Source: Frateuria_A sp051900415 (lineage in GTDB: Bacteria; Pseudomonadota; Gammaproteobacteria; Xanthomonadales; Rhodanobacteraceae). Taken from it: a stretch of DNA of 64,000 nucleotides. How positions within the stretch are numbered: the stretch's first letter is position 1; each line of letters starts with the position of its first letter. The position numbers were made by a program, and so were the translations under genes. Under the pieces are notes generated by a model that saw only the letters and a program-made list of their open reading frames with translations, did not search any database and had not been told where the DNA came from. This document shows positions 1-9,422 of this stretch, piece after piece. The stretch spans positions 212,622 to 276,621 of the forward strand of contig NZ_JBHZGL010000004.1 of NCBI RefSeq assembly GCF_051900415.1, in the 5' to 3' direction.

Positions 1-66
1 GAAATGGCCCGGCTGCGGGATACACTGCAACAGGACCTCCACGACAAACGCGCCTTTTCCGAATGA
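1..66 (+). CDS. C-terminal tail of an unidentified protein (partial)
   Basis: The first 21 codons of the window are open in frame 1 and end in TGA at 64-66. That stop overlaps the ATG of the next gene (ATGA at 63-66), the same tight coupling seen through the following four genes, so this is probably the end of the preceding gene of the glycan operon. The tail is charged and polar (ends RAFSE) and too short to identify. The start lies outside the window. Confidence 0.55.
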   Translation, partial: EMARLRDTLQQDLHDKRAFSE

Positions 67-2045
67 GCCGCTCTTTCCGCCTGTGTGACTTCAGCCCATG
101 GCTGATGGCGATTGCATGCGCTGTGTGCATCGGAATCTACCTGCCTGGTTTGTCTGGTGCATTCCTGTTCGACGACTACCCCAACATCGTCGACAACAAC
201 AACCTGCACATTACCGACGCACACCTGTCCAGCCTCGTTCGTGCCGCGCTGTCTTCGCCTGCGAGCGAGTTCAAGCGACCGCTGGCCTCGCTGAGTTTCG
301 CCGCCAACTACCTGGCGACTGGCCTGGCCCCCCTCGGCTGGAAGCTGACCAACCTCGCCATCCACCTTGCCAACGGGCTGCTGGTTTATCTGCTGGCGGC
401 CGCACTGATCCGCGCATTGCCTGGAGCCGGCCCCGGACGCGCCGATCGAACCCGGATGGTGGCGGCTCTCATTGCCATGGGCTGGATGGTGCTCCCAATC
501 AACCTCACTGCCGTGCTCTACATCGTCCAGCGCATGGAGAGCCTGGCCAACCTGTTTGTGCTGGCCGGCCTGATCGGATACGTCAAAGGTCGGCAACGCA
601 TGATGGCGGGCCAGCGCGGCATCTGGTTGTGCATTGCCAGCCTGCTGGTAGCGACAGCCATCGGCTTGCTTGCCAAGGAAACAGCGGTGATGTTGCCGCT
701 GTACGCCTTCCTGATCGAGTGGATCGTCTTCCGCTTCGGCTCAGCCAACGGGGTACACAACGGAGGAAAGAAGCACCGCGGGCTCCAGGCGCTGTTCGCA
801 CTCGTGCTTGCGCTGCCCCTGCTGGTCGGCCTGGCCTGGCTGGCGCCGGGATTGCTCAGGGCTTCCACATGGGCGACTCGCGATTTCACGCTTGGCACCC
901 GCCTGTTGAGCGAGGCGCGCATCGTTGCCGACTACGTCGCATGGACGCTGCTGCCCAACCCCGAGGCGCTGTCGTTCTATCACGACGATTTCCGCGTCTC
1001 TACCGGCTTGCTCGCCCCTTGGTCCACGCTCGCCAGTATCGCGTTTCTTGCAGGACTGGTCGCTACCATCTGGTTTCAGCGCAAGCGTCGTCCGCTGGTT
1101 GCCCTCGGCCTTGCGCTCTACCTGGGCTGCCATCTGCTGACCGGCACCATCCTGCCGCTCGAGCTGATCTACGAGCATCGCAATTACTTCGCCAGTTTCG
1201 GCCTGCTGCTCGCAGTAGTTCCCTGGCTGGCGGCGCCCGCGCAGCAAACCTCGACAGAAGCCCCGTCCACGTTACCGGCCAGCATCCATCACCCCCTGCC
1301 CATGTCGCTGCCGCGCTACGTGGCACTCGGGGGCCTCATGCTGTTCTGGGCTGCGCAAACGGCGATGACCGCCTACGCCTGGGGCAACCCGTTGCGGCTG
1401 GCGCAGGATCTGGCTGGCCGTGCTCCGGACTCCCCTCGCGCCCAGTACGAACTGGGGCGCGCGTACATCATCTATTCGCACTACGACCCGGATTCGGTCT
1501 TTACCCGCATGGCCTATGCGCCGCTGGAACGGGCCATGAAGCTGCCGGACAGCTCGATCCTGTCCGAGCAGGCCCTGATCTTCTTCAACGCGCGCATACA
1601 CCGGCCCATTGCCGACGCGTGGTGGGACAGCCTGATCGGCAAGCTCAAAGCGCGCAAGCCGGGAGTACAGGACGAAAGTTCGCTTGCCGCACTGACGCAA
1701 TGCCAACGGGAAGGGCTGTGCGATCTATCGAAGCAGCGCATGCTCGAAGCCTTCCTTGCTGCGTTGTCGCATCCCAAGCCGAGCGCTCGGCTGCTGGCAA
1801 ACTACGGCGACTATGCCTGGAATGTGCTCGGGGACCGCGAACTTGGCATTCGCATGGCCAAGGCGGCCAGCGCGGCCGATCCCGCCGTTCCGGTCTACCA
1901 CGTCACGCTGGCTCGGCAGGCGCTGGTACTGGGCCGCCTGGATGAGGTACGGCAACAGATCGACGTCCTGCGCCATCTGAACGTGGGTGGATCGCTGGAT
2001 CCTGTCATCGCCGAACTGACGGCTCGGCTACCTGCTTATCATTGA
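63..2045 (+). CDS. GT-C-like polytopic membrane protein with C-terminal TPR-like region
   Basis: This 660-residue protein has many predicted membrane segments in the first ~430 residues and a soluble, helical TPR-like tail. An acidic FDDYPNIVDN motif lies just after the first membrane segment, where GT-C glycosyltransferases carry their catalytic Asp pair, and YEHRNY occurs before a late membrane segment, as in TMTC-like and O-GlcNAc-transferase-like membrane proteins. The inferred role is transfer of sugar from a lipid-linked donor at the periplasmic face, or another step of surface glycan assembly. It overlaps the upstream stop codon and touches the next start, so it is translated with a glycan operon. 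The substrate is unknown, and a ligase or polymerase role cannot be excluded. Confidence 0.65.
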   Translation: MSRSFRLCDFSPWLMAIACAVCIGIYLPGLSGAFLFDDYPNIVDNNNLHITDAHLSSLVRAALSSPASEFKRPLASLSFAANYLATGLAPLGWKLTNLAIHLANGLLVYLLAAALIRALPGAGPGRADRTRMVAALIAMGWMVLPINLTAVLYIVQRMESLANLFVLAGLIGYVKGRQRMMAGQRGIWLCIASLLVATAIGLLAKETAVMLPLYAFLIEWIVFRFGSANGVHNGGKKHRGLQALFALVLALPLLVGLAWLAPGLLRASTWATRDFTLGTRLLSEARIVADYVAWTLLPNPEALSFYHDDFRVSTGLLAPWSTLASIAFLAGLVATIWFQRKRRPLVALGLALYLGCHLLTGTILPLELIYEHRNYFASFGLLLAVVPWLAAPAQQTSTEAPSTLPASIHHPLPMSLPRYVALGGLMLFWAAQTAMTAYAWGNPLRLAQDLAGRAPDSPRAQYELGRAYIIYSHYDPDSVFTRMAYAPLERAMKLPDSSILSEQALIFFNARIHRPIADAWWDSLIGKLKARKPGVQDESSLAALTQCQREGLCDLSKQRMLEAFLAALSHPKPSARLLANYGDYAWNVLGDRELGIRMAKAASAADPAVPVYHVTLARQALVLGRLDEVRQQIDVLRHLNVGGSLDPVIAELTARLPAYH

Positions 2046-3248
2046 ATGCGTCCCCATTCGCCGGAATCGATCACTTTGAACGTCAAACACATCGAACGAT
2101 CCGCAGACCTGGCAATCAACGGCGCGCCTCCGGCCTTCGACGAACCCCTCCACGTCGGTCGACCGAACACCGGTGACCGCGCGCGCTTCCTCGAACTGGC
2201 CAACAAGATCCTAGACGAGCGCTGGCTCACCAACAACGGACCATTGGTCCGCGAGCTGGAATCGCGCATTGCCGAACGACATCGGGTGCGCCATTGCATC
2301 GCGATGTGCAATGGCACCATCGCTCTGGAGATCGCCATTCGGGCAATGGGGCTGGAAGGCGAAGTCATCGTCCCAAGCTATACCTTTGTCGCTACTGCGC
2401 ACGCGCTCTACTGGCAAGGCATAACTCCCGTCTTTGCCGACATCGATCCAGTCACGCACAACCTCGACCCGCAAGCGGTACGCCGCATGATTACTCCCCG
2501 CACCACCGGCATCATCGGGGTGCATTTGTGGGGCCGCCCGGCCCCTGTCGAGGCGCTGCAGGCGATTGCGGACGAGCACGGCCTCAAGCTGATGTTTGAC
2601 GCTGCCCACGCTTTTGACTGCAGCCATCAGGGTCGGAAGATCGGCGGTTTCGGCGCGTGCGAAGTGCTCAGCTTCCACGCGACCAAGGTCTTCAACACGT
2701 TCGAGGGTGGGGCTGTCCTCACGAACGACGACGAGCTGGCCGAAACCATGAAGCTGATGCGCAACTTCGGGTTCGCCGGCTATGACAACGTGGTCCACCC
2801 AGGCACCAACGGCAAACTGCCGGAAATCAACGCAGCCATGGGACTGGTGAATCTCGATGCCATGCCAGGGTTCGTCGAGGCAAACCGTCGTTGCTACCAC
2901 GCTTATCGCGAGGCCTTGTCCGGCGTCGACGGGATCCGGGTGATCGATTACAACGAACTCGATGACCCCAACTACCAATATGTGGTCCTTGAGGTGGGCG
3001 ACGATTTCCCGGGTGGCCGCGATGCGATCGTGGCGGCACTGCAAGCCGAGAACATCCTCGCCCGCAAGTATTTCTGGCCCGGCTGCCACAAAATGAAGCC
3101 CTACCGCGACCTCTTTCCTCACGCGGGTCTACTGCTGCCGCAAAGCGAGGACATCGCGGCGCGCATAGTCGTGCTGCCCACCGGCATGAACCTGCCCGAA
3201 CGCGCCATCGAAACCATCGGCAAGGTCATCCGCGCGGTACGAACATGA
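2046..3248 (+). CDS. DegT/DnrJ/EryC1/StrS-family sugar aminotransferase
   Basis: This 400-residue PLP enzyme has the fold-type I layout of nucleotide-sugar aminotransferases. It has WLTNNGP near the N-terminus, a GVHLWGRP segment, and SFHATKVFN with Lys214 as the likely Schiff-base lysine, followed by EGGAV and a late Asn/Gly-rich NGKLPEINAAMG motif. The family transaminates keto-deoxy sugars on nucleotide carriers to make amino sugars for O-antigen or capsule. The ATG follows the upstream TGA directly with no spacer. The stop overlaps the next start (ATGA, 3245-3248). The particular sugar cannot be told from sequence. The family assignment is firm. Confidence 0.88.
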   Translation: MRPHSPESITLNVKHIERSADLAINGAPPAFDEPLHVGRPNTGDRARFLELANKILDERWLTNNGPLVRELESRIAERHRVRHCIAMCNGTIALEIAIRAMGLEGEVIVPSYTFVATAHALYWQGITPVFADIDPVTHNLDPQAVRRMITPRTTGIIGVHLWGRPAPVEALQAIADEHGLKLMFDAAHAFDCSHQGRKIGGFGACEVLSFHATKVFNTFEGGAVLTNDDELAETMKLMRNFGFAGYDNVVHPGTNGKLPEINAAMGLVNLDAMPGFVEANRRCYHAYREALSGVDGIRVIDYNELDDPNYQYVVLEVGDDFPGGRDAIVAALQAENILARKYFWPGCHKMKPYRDLFPHAGLLLPQSEDIAARIVVLPTGMNLPERAIETIGKVIRAVRT

Positions 3249-3946
3249 AGGTAGGTATTCTTCAGCCGTACTTTTTTCCCTACATCGGCTATTTCCAGCT
3301 GATGGCCGCAGTGGACAAGTTGGTCTTTTTTGATGACGTCCAATACATCAAGGGCGGATGGATCAACCGCAACCTGGTCCGTCTCGGGAACGTTGCAAAG
3401 TGGCTTACGATGCCTGTCAAGAAGGCGCCCCTCGATACGGCGATCAAGGACCGTACCTACCTCCCTCGGGAATCAGGTGCGGACGAGCCATTGCTCGCCC
3501 TGATTGCGGCCTGCTATTCGAAAGCGCCACACTTTCATGAAGCCTTTCCTCTGGTTTGTGAGCTCATGGAGTCCGAGGACCGTAACGTGTCCATCTTCAA
3601 CGCCAACCTGCTTGTCCGGATAGCAAGGACGCTCGGCGCGAGGGGCGACTTCGTCTTTTCATCCGAACTGGAGCAAACGCCGGGCCTCAAGGGGCAACAG
3701 AGAGTAGTCGATATCTGCCAGCGGCTTGGTGCCACCCATTACATAAACCCGCCCGGAGGCGTCGACCTTTACGACCATGCGACATTCCGGGATCGCGATC
3801 TGACTCTGTCTTTCCTGCGGACCACGACCCCGCCTGCGCCCCTGCGCGATGGTTATCAGCATCTGTCGATCATCGATTGGCTGATGCAGGAAGGCGCGCG
3901 CGGTTGCGCAAGGCACATGGAAGAGTTCGAGCTCGTCGCAGGATGA
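3245..3946 (+). CDS. WbqC-like family protein
   Basis: This 233-residue protein opens with the family signature ILQPYFFPYIGYFQL and continues with FFDDVQYIKGGWINRN, typical of WbqC-like proteins found in O-antigen and other glycan loci. The family is thought to act on nucleotide-activated amino sugars, for example as an acyl- or aminotransfer partner, but its reaction is poorly defined. It lies directly behind a DegT-type aminotransferase, a pairing common in such loci, which suggests they modify the same sugar. The gene overlaps both neighbours by four bases (ATGA at 3245-3248 and 3943-3946). It is probably cytoplasmic, since no signal peptide or membrane segment is visible. Confidence 0.85.
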   Translation: MKVGILQPYFFPYIGYFQLMAAVDKLVFFDDVQYIKGGWINRNLVRLGNVAKWLTMPVKKAPLDTAIKDRTYLPRESGADEPLLALIAACYSKAPHFHEAFPLVCELMESEDRNVSIFNANLLVRIARTLGARGDFVFSSELEQTPGLKGQQRVVDICQRLGATHYINPPGGVDLYDHATFRDRDLTLSFLRTTTPPAPLRDGYQHLSIIDWLMQEGARGCARHMEEFELVAG

Positions 3947-4758
3947 CCGAAACGCCCCATATCGTCGCAATCCATGGAGCGCCACGCTCGGGAACGAGCT
4001 GGCTGGGCCAGATTTTCAACAGCGCTCCGGACGTTGCCTATCGATACCAGCCATTTTTTTCCTATGCGTTCCGTGGCCGCATTGGAGAGAACGCGACCAA
4101 AGAAGAGCTGGAGGCCTTTTTCTCGGACCTCATGTCCAGCCAGGACGACTTCCTTCTCCAGTCGGGAAGCGCAAGTCTGGCGAACAAGAACCCCACGTTC
4201 CAGAAATCGAGCGCGTCCCATCTCGTCTACAAAGAAGTGCGGTTTCATCACCTCCTTCCTCATTTGATGCATCTTTCACCACAGTTGAAAGCCATCGGCG
4301 TGGTGCGTGACCCGCGATCGGTGCTCGCGTCGTGGTTCCAGGCGCCGAGGGAATTCGACTCTGCATGGTCGCCGCAGCGCGAATGGCGTCATGCCCGACT
4401 CAAGAACAATGGGCTCGCGGAGAACTGGTACGGCTTTGAAAGGTGGAAGGAGCTATGTGCCCTCTTCCTCCATCTCTCCGGGCAATACCCGGAACGCTTC
4501 AGGATCGTGCAGTATGAGCGCTTGGTAGAAACCACCAAGACCGCAGTGGAGGAACTGTTCGGTTTCTGCGGCATAGCCGGAAACGCTCAGACCGATCGCT
4601 TTGTCCAGGAATCGACCTCCCGCGACGACGGCGATCCCTATGGCGTGTACCGAAAAAAGGTGGAAGGCAGAATCGAAACCAAGCTGGACCCAGGGATCGA
4701 GCGCGAAGTGGTTGGCGAACTGAGGAACACCGCGCTGGAGAGATTCCTGGTCACATGA
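3943..4758 (+). CDS. PAPS-dependent sulfotransferase
   Basis: The 271-residue protein has a 5'-phosphosulfate-binding loop, HGAPRSGTSWL, at residues ~10-20 and a 3'-phosphate-binding motif, VRDPRSVLASW, at ~120-131. Both belong to the Sulfotransfer_1/3 family. It would move sulfate from PAPS to a hydroxyl, here probably on the glycan or lipid made by its neighbours. The frame is open further upstream (to 3877), but ATG 3943 is preferred because it forms the same ATGA overlap used by the neighbouring genes and starts just before the P-loop strand. Sulfated glycans are uncommon in free-living gammaproteobacteria, so the acceptor is of interest. Confidence 0.82.
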   Translation: MTETPHIVAIHGAPRSGTSWLGQIFNSAPDVAYRYQPFFSYAFRGRIGENATKEELEAFFSDLMSSQDDFLLQSGSASLANKNPTFQKSSASHLVYKEVRFHHLLPHLMHLSPQLKAIGVVRDPRSVLASWFQAPREFDSAWSPQREWRHARLKNNGLAENWYGFERWKELCALFLHLSGQYPERFRIVQYERLVETTKTAVEELFGFCGIAGNAQTDRFVQESTSRDDGDPYGVYRKKVEGRIETKLDPGIEREVVGELRNTALERFLVT

Positions 4759-4867
4759 GGTTTCGGCCAGGCACTTCAAAGAACGGATGCCGTCAATACT
4801 GATCGGTTGACGCGCAGCCGAGGACATAGGCGCCATCGGAATCCGATGACGGGAAACCGCGAGCATC

Positions 4868-6004
4868 ATGAGCGAACAAGAACGTACGCATTGGCTGGAC
4901 AGCCTGAGCTGGCAGGCGGATTTCCACCATAGGGCCGGTCGTGCCCGGCGCAAGGATCCCGAGTTCGAGTGGAAAGCCTACGAGTCCAGCCCCAGCGGCC
5001 GGTTGCCGCGCGTGCGCCTGGCGGCCAAACACCTGTTGTTCCGGATGGGCATGAGGCCTGACCCACCGGTCTCGGTCCCCTGGCTCAGAACCAATGCAGA
5101 ACCCTTGTGGGAGACCCGATCGCTGCTGGCGGACGACCTGAGCCGGCTGCTCTTCGACAGCGTACTGGTGCTGCGGATGACCGGCCACAGAAACTTCTAC
5201 TTTCCCCGGATCGACTTCGATGACCTGCTGCAGGTGATATCGGACGAACCGTTCGCGGAGAGCGGCTTCCCACGGGACTACCTCGGCGTACCCCTCAGAG
5301 TGTTCCAGGCGCGCCTGGACCGTCCCACCGCGGAGCCGTTCAAGGTCATCACGCGCGCGATACAGCTACGTCTCATCAACAGTTACCGGCAGTATCTGGT
5401 GCGCCGTGGCGGCCTCGACGTTTCACCCAGGACAGGCGAGATCGTCTATGACTGCGGCGCCTGCATCGGTGAGGTGTCTCTTCTTTTCGCTGCGATGGTC
5501 GCACCTGCGGGAGAGGTCCACCTGTTCGACCCGATGCCACTGCATGCCCGCTTCTGCGAGCTTCAGGCCAGCCTCAATCCGGCAATCGCGCACACATTGC
5601 ACGTGAACACACTGGCCGTCGGCGACCAGACGCACGCAGCGCGTGCGCCACTCGCCGCGCAGGGCCGCATCATTCCCGGAGCCATCAGCACTGCCGACTT
5701 TGCCTGCACACGGCTGGACGACTATGCGGCGTCCCACCGCCACAAAGTGGACTTCATCAAAATGGATATCGAGGGCCAGGAACGGGAAGCGATCGATGGC
5801 GCCGCCGGCATCATCTCCGAGATGCGTCCGAGACTGGCTATTTCCGGTTACCACAAGCCAGAGGACCTCTGGGTGCTCCCGATGCGGATACGCGAACTGA
5901 ATCCGAATTACCGGATTTTTTTCGGCCACCACACCCCTGTGAGCTGGGAATCCGTGTTCTATGCGGTCGATGCGGACGGTGGCCCGGGGCAAGCGCCGGC
6001 ATGA
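4868..6004 (+). CDS. FkbM-family SAM-dependent methyltransferase
   Basis: The 378-residue protein has a long N-terminal region of unknown role and a C-terminal FkbM-type methyltransferase domain from ~residue 185. VYDCGACIGEVSLLFA at ~193 is the SAM-binding glycine loop, EVHLFDP follows it, and FIKMDIEGQE at ~296 is the FkbM hallmark. These enzymes O-methylate sugars or polyketides and are common in polysaccharide clusters. It is separated from the sulfotransferase by 109 bases, so it may have its own promoter, but it ends one base before the convergent flippase gene. A cytoplasmic protein with no membrane segment. Confidence 0.82.
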   Translation: MSEQERTHWLDSLSWQADFHHRAGRARRKDPEFEWKAYESSPSGRLPRVRLAAKHLLFRMGMRPDPPVSVPWLRTNAEPLWETRSLLADDLSRLLFDSVLVLRMTGHRNFYFPRIDFDDLLQVISDEPFAESGFPRDYLGVPLRVFQARLDRPTAEPFKVITRAIQLRLINSYRQYLVRRGGLDVSPRTGEIVYDCGACIGEVSLLFAAMVAPAGEVHLFDPMPLHARFCELQASLNPAIAHTLHVNTLAVGDQTHAARAPLAAQGRIIPGAISTADFACTRLDDYAASHRHKVDFIKMDIEGQEREAIDGAAGIISEMRPRLAISGYHKPEDLWVLPMRIRELNPNYRIFFGHHTPVSWESVFYAVDADGGPGQAPA

Positions 6005-6005
6005 T

Positions 6006-7277
6006 TCAACCGTGGCGCGTCTGCGCCGTCCGCCGCAAAGTAAAAGCCCAGCAACCGATCGCCATGAGCGCTTCGGCCGTGAGCAACCCGGCAACGGCGC
6101 CCTCACCACCTATTCGAGGTGCAAGCCATACGGTCACGAGCACGACGACCAGCAGGCCACCCACCTCGATTGCCATGCGAAGGTATTTGCCTCCTGCCGC
6201 GAGCAGGGCATTGGCCCCGGTCAGGTGCAAAGCAGCAAGCGGCACCCAGGCCGACAGCAACAGGACGTAGCGGGACGAGCCGGCATAGTCCGCGCCGAAA
6301 ACCACCGGCATGAGCGTCGCGAAGACACCTGCCGCCGCGGCACCCAGCACGGAATAGCCCATCGCGGCAAACACGACGGCGCGCACTACCCGAAAGAAGT
6401 CTCCTGAGAACCGGGCTGCAAACAGGCGCGGCAGCGCATTGCTCAGCAAGGCGTTGATCGGCAGCACCAATACCGAAACCACTCGGTAGGCGGCAGTGTA
6501 GACACCGGCGGGACCGGCGCCGAGCAACTGAAGAATCAACACCTTGTCGACTTCGGCATAGGATGTCCCTGCCCAGGCCCCCAGCGCATAAGGAGCACCT
6601 TCGCGAGCCAGCATCCATCTGCCGGGAGCGCCATCAGCCGGCTCGCCTGCGGCGAACGCACCCGCCGCCGTCTTCGTGAAAGCCACAGCCCAGGTCGACG
6701 CCACGAACGTGCCCAGGCAATGGGTCACCACCAGCATGGGCACGCTTGGTCCCGCACTCGCCAGCAGCAAGCCGATTGCGCCCAGGAGCCGCGACAGGGG
6801 CACGATGATTACGGAGATCGTGGCCAGCCCAACGCGTCCCTGAGCCAGTAACGCCGCCGTAGACGTATAGACGAGCGGCAGCGCCAGCAACTCCGCCGCG
6901 GCCAGCAGTGCCATATCCAGCATCGGCAACCGGACGGGCAGGAAAAGTGCCGCGAGTGCCAGCACCACCAATGCGACGACGAGGCCGGACAGTGCGGATT
7001 GTGTGGCAACCCGCGACCATAGTTGCTTTGGGTCGCCCGACCGCTTCATCAGCCGCTCGGTAAAAACCAGGCCCATGCCGCCGGTAGCCAGCGGAGCGAA
7101 GACGACGGTCGCAGCCACCGAGCCGGCGAAGAGACCGTAGCCTTCGGCTCCCAGCCAGCGCGAGAGGATGACCAGATAACCCGCCTGTAACACCGCTCGC
7201 GTTACCAGCCCGAAAGTGCTGATCAACGTGCCGCGCCCTAGGGCCCCCACAGGAACCCGGGGTAGTTGCAATCTCAC
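6006..7277 (-). CDS. Wzx-like oligosaccharide flippase (MOP superfamily)
   Basis: The 423-residue protein has about a dozen hydrophobic segments and the layout of polysaccharide-biosynthesis flippases, with GRGTLISTFGLVTRAVLQAGYLVILSRW split over the first helix and a late helix pair near residues 340-410. It would flip lipid-linked oligosaccharides from the cytoplasmic to the periplasmic face. The start is GTG at 7277. That codon overlaps the stop of the upstream glycosyltransferase (GTGA), so the two are translationally coupled. It converges with the methyltransferase gene with only one base between them. Confidence 0.82.
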   Translation of the reverse strand: MRLQLPRVPVGALGRGTLISTFGLVTRAVLQAGYLVILSRWLGAEGYGLFAGSVAATVVFAPLATGGMGLVFTERLMKRSGDPKQLWSRVATQSALSGLVVALVVLALAALFLPVRLPMLDMALLAAAELLALPLVYTSTAALLAQGRVGLATISVIIVPLSRLLGAIGLLLASAGPSVPMLVVTHCLGTFVASTWAVAFTKTAAGAFAAGEPADGAPGRWMLAREGAPYALGAWAGTSYAEVDKVLILQLLGAGPAGVYTAAYRVVSVLVLPINALLSNALPRLFAARFSGDFFRVVRAVVFAAMGYSVLGAAAAGVFATLMPVVFGADYAGSSRYVLLLSAWVPLAALHLTGANALLAAGGKYLRMAIEVGGLLVVVLVTVWLAPRIGGEGAVAGLLTAEALMAIGCWAFTLRRTAQTRHG

Positions 7278-8296
7278 GCCGCGCGGTCCCGGGCGTGATC
7301 ATGTACGTCATGTATGCCGGGCAGACGCATGAGCAACGCCTTCCAGCCTTGCCGGACAAAGCCGGCCGGAGTGAAATGCGCGCGGAGATCACCGAGTGCG
7401 TCGCGGCAGGCGGTGAAGTCGCGCGCGCGGATACCCCAAAGGAGCAGTCCCACTGCGAGCTCCCAGCGATACGCCTCCGGGTAGTCGGCTCGGCCGGCGA
7501 AATGAGCCCGGGCATCCGTATCGAACCGTAACGCAGAACGGAGGAAACGAACGCGGGCCGCGACGCCCGAGCGCAATGCGGAACGCGGGCTTATGCGATA
7601 TACCGCGGTGACGTCGGCGAGATAGCCGACCCGCCACGATGCCGTGGTGAAGGCCGCAAGAACGGTATCGCCGAACCCGTAGGGCGTCTGTCCGAGCGAC
7701 GAATCAAGACACGCCGCAACAACTTCGCGGCGCGCGAGCCGGGTACACGTCCGCAAAATCTTCGGATTGAAAAACGTCGCGAAGAGGTTTCCTTCCAGAT
7801 AATGGCGCGGCACACGTCGGTGCGCCGTGCGTTTCCAATCGACGCGCCAGCGTCCCTGCACGTATCGGGACTTGACCCAGTCCGTGTGTACGACGCCGAT
7901 ACCCGCGTCGGTCTGCATCATTTGCACCTGACGCTGCAATTTGTCGGTCGCGCACCAAAAATCATCGCCTTCGCAATAGGCGACAAACTCGCCACGGCTC
8001 CTGTCGAATATGCGCCTGGCATTGGCCAGCATGCCGACGTTGGCTCGTGAACGTATGACACGGACGATGTCCGGAAAGCGCGCCTGATAGTCCAGCGCGA
8101 TCTCAAGCGTGTTATCTGGGGAGGCGTCTTCCCCGATGATCAGCTCAAAGGGAAAGCTGCAACGTTGCGCAAGCACCCCTTCGATCGCCTCGGCAACACA
8201 GCTACCGTGGTTGTAGGCAAGCATCAATACGCTTACCGCCGGCCTTGCGACCAGCCGGCGTGGATCACTTACCTCGATGATTTCCGTGGCGTCCAT
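7274..8296 (-). CDS. Family 2 glycosyltransferase
   Basis: The 340-residue protein is a GT-A fold enzyme. VSVLMLAYNHG near residue 18 is the nucleotide-sugar strand, IIGEDASPDNT carries the first acidic pair, and YCEGDDFW is the DxD-like motif that binds the metal and UDP. No membrane segment is visible, so it probably acts at the cytoplasmic face of the inner membrane, adding a sugar to the lipid-linked repeat unit. The ATG at 8296 lies 13 bases after the stop of the epimerase homologue. Donor and acceptor are not predictable. Confidence 0.85.
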   Translation of the reverse strand: MDATEIIEVSDPRRLVARPAVSVLMLAYNHGSCVAEAIEGVLAQRCSFPFELIIGEDASPDNTLEIALDYQARFPDIVRVIRSRANVGMLANARRIFDRSRGEFVAYCEGDDFWCATDKLQRQVQMMQTDAGIGVVHTDWVKSRYVQGRWRVDWKRTAHRRVPRHYLEGNLFATFFNPKILRTCTRLARREVVAACLDSSLGQTPYGFGDTVLAAFTTASWRVGYLADVTAVYRISPRSALRSGVAARVRFLRSALRFDTDARAHFAGRADYPEAYRWELAVGLLLWGIRARDFTACRDALGDLRAHFTPAGFVRQGWKALLMRLPGIHDVHDHARDRAA

Positions 8297-8309
8297 GGGC
8301 GCACCGCGC

Positions 8310-9422
8310 TCAGCAATCCGGCGCCCGCGACTGGGCGATCAGCTCGGCAGCGATTCGAGCGGAAGGCCCTGGACCTTCCGACAGGTTCGCCGGGCGTCTC
8401 AATGCGCGGTGGCCGGCGGACTGCAGGAAGGCCAGCACGCCGCCGGGAACGTCCGCCTCCATCAACGCGTTTGCACCCAATCCATCCGGCCGCTCGGTGC
8501 GCTCGCGCATCACGATGGTGGGCACGCCGAGCGCTGCCAGTTCCTCCTGGTTGGAGCCGCCATCGGTCAGCACACAGGCTGCGCCGGCAGCCAGGCGCAG
8601 AAATGCTCCATAACCGAGGCGAGGCGACAAGGCCACGCCCGGGGTGGCCTTGAGGCGCTCGTCCAATCCCTCGGCCCGCAAGCGCTTGCGGGTGGCCGGA
8701 TGCAGGACGAAGTACACCTTGAGTACGGCCGACACCTGCTCGATCAAAGCCACCAATGCACGCAAACGAGCCCCGTCATAAAGATTCTGGAACCGGTGCA
8801 GCGATGCCACCACGTAGGGTTCGTCCGCGTCGGGTCGCACGGAAGCAGCGCCGGTCAGCTCTACCGCATCGATGATGGTATTGCCGCCGGTGTCCACCAC
8901 CCTGGCCCGACGATGGTGCTTGCGCATGTACGACGCCGCTTCGGCATTGGGGCACATCGCCAGGTCGGTCATTCGAAAGACGATGCGCCGGCATATTTCT
9001 TCCGGGAACGGGTCGAACAAGCGGCCCGACGTCAATCCGCTCTCCAGATGCACCAGCCGCGCACGGCAACGACGGCCGGCAACGGCCCCTATGAGCGTCG
9101 AGAGCGTGTCTCCGTGCACGAGGACATCCAGCTCGGTGCCGGTCGCCTTCAGTTGTTTCAGGCGCCGGGCCAATGCCAGGTAGGCCTGCGGTAACCAGCG
9201 CACCAGCGAGAGCACGGTGGCCCGCTCGGATACCGGCAAGACAGGTTCGGGGCGGGACCGGATACCAAACTCTTCGATGAGGTCCAGCATGGTCTCCTGA
9301 TGTTGGCCCGTCATCAGCAGGGTCAGCGGCAGCTCCATTCGCTCGCACGCGACAATGACCGGCGCCACCTTGATCAGTTGAGCACGCGTTCCGACGATGA
9401 AGATCCGGGCACGATCAGTCAT
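8310..9422 (-). CDS. UDP-N-acetylglucosamine 2-epimerase (non-hydrolysing, WecB-like)
   Basis: This 370-residue protein matches the family length and motifs: GTRAQLIKVAPV at the N-terminus, TGQHQE, VHGDTLST, HLESGLTSG with the catalytic acid region, PFPEEICRR, and GGSNQEE for binding the UDP phosphates. The family converts UDP-GlcNAc to UDP-ManNAc, a precursor for surface amino sugars. Some relatives act on other UDP-sugars, so the substrate is inferred. It overlaps the upstream glycosyltransferase by eight bases. Confidence 0.85.
   Translation of the reverse strand: MTDRARIFIVGTRAQLIKVAPVIVACERMELPLTLLMTGQHQETMLDLIEEFGIRSRPEPVLPVSERATVLSLVRWLPQAYLALARRLKQLKATGTELDVLVHGDTLSTLIGAVAGRRCRARLVHLESGLTSGRLFDPFPEEICRRIVFRMTDLAMCPNAEAASYMRKHHRRARVVDTGGNTIIDAVELTGAASVRPDADEPYVVASLHRFQNLYDGARLRALVALIEQVSAVLKVYFVLHPATRKRLRAEGLDERLKATPGVALSPRLGYGAFLRLAAGAACVLTDGGSNQEELAALGVPTIVMRERTERPDGLGANALMEADVPGGVLAFLQSAGHRALRRPANLSEGPGPSARIAAELIAQSRAPDC

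Noticed and set aside
3877..3942. Longer start for the sulfotransferase gene
   Set aside because: The extra 22 residues are arginine-rich and lie inside the WbqC-like gene; ATG 3943 fits the ATGA coupling of the neighbours.
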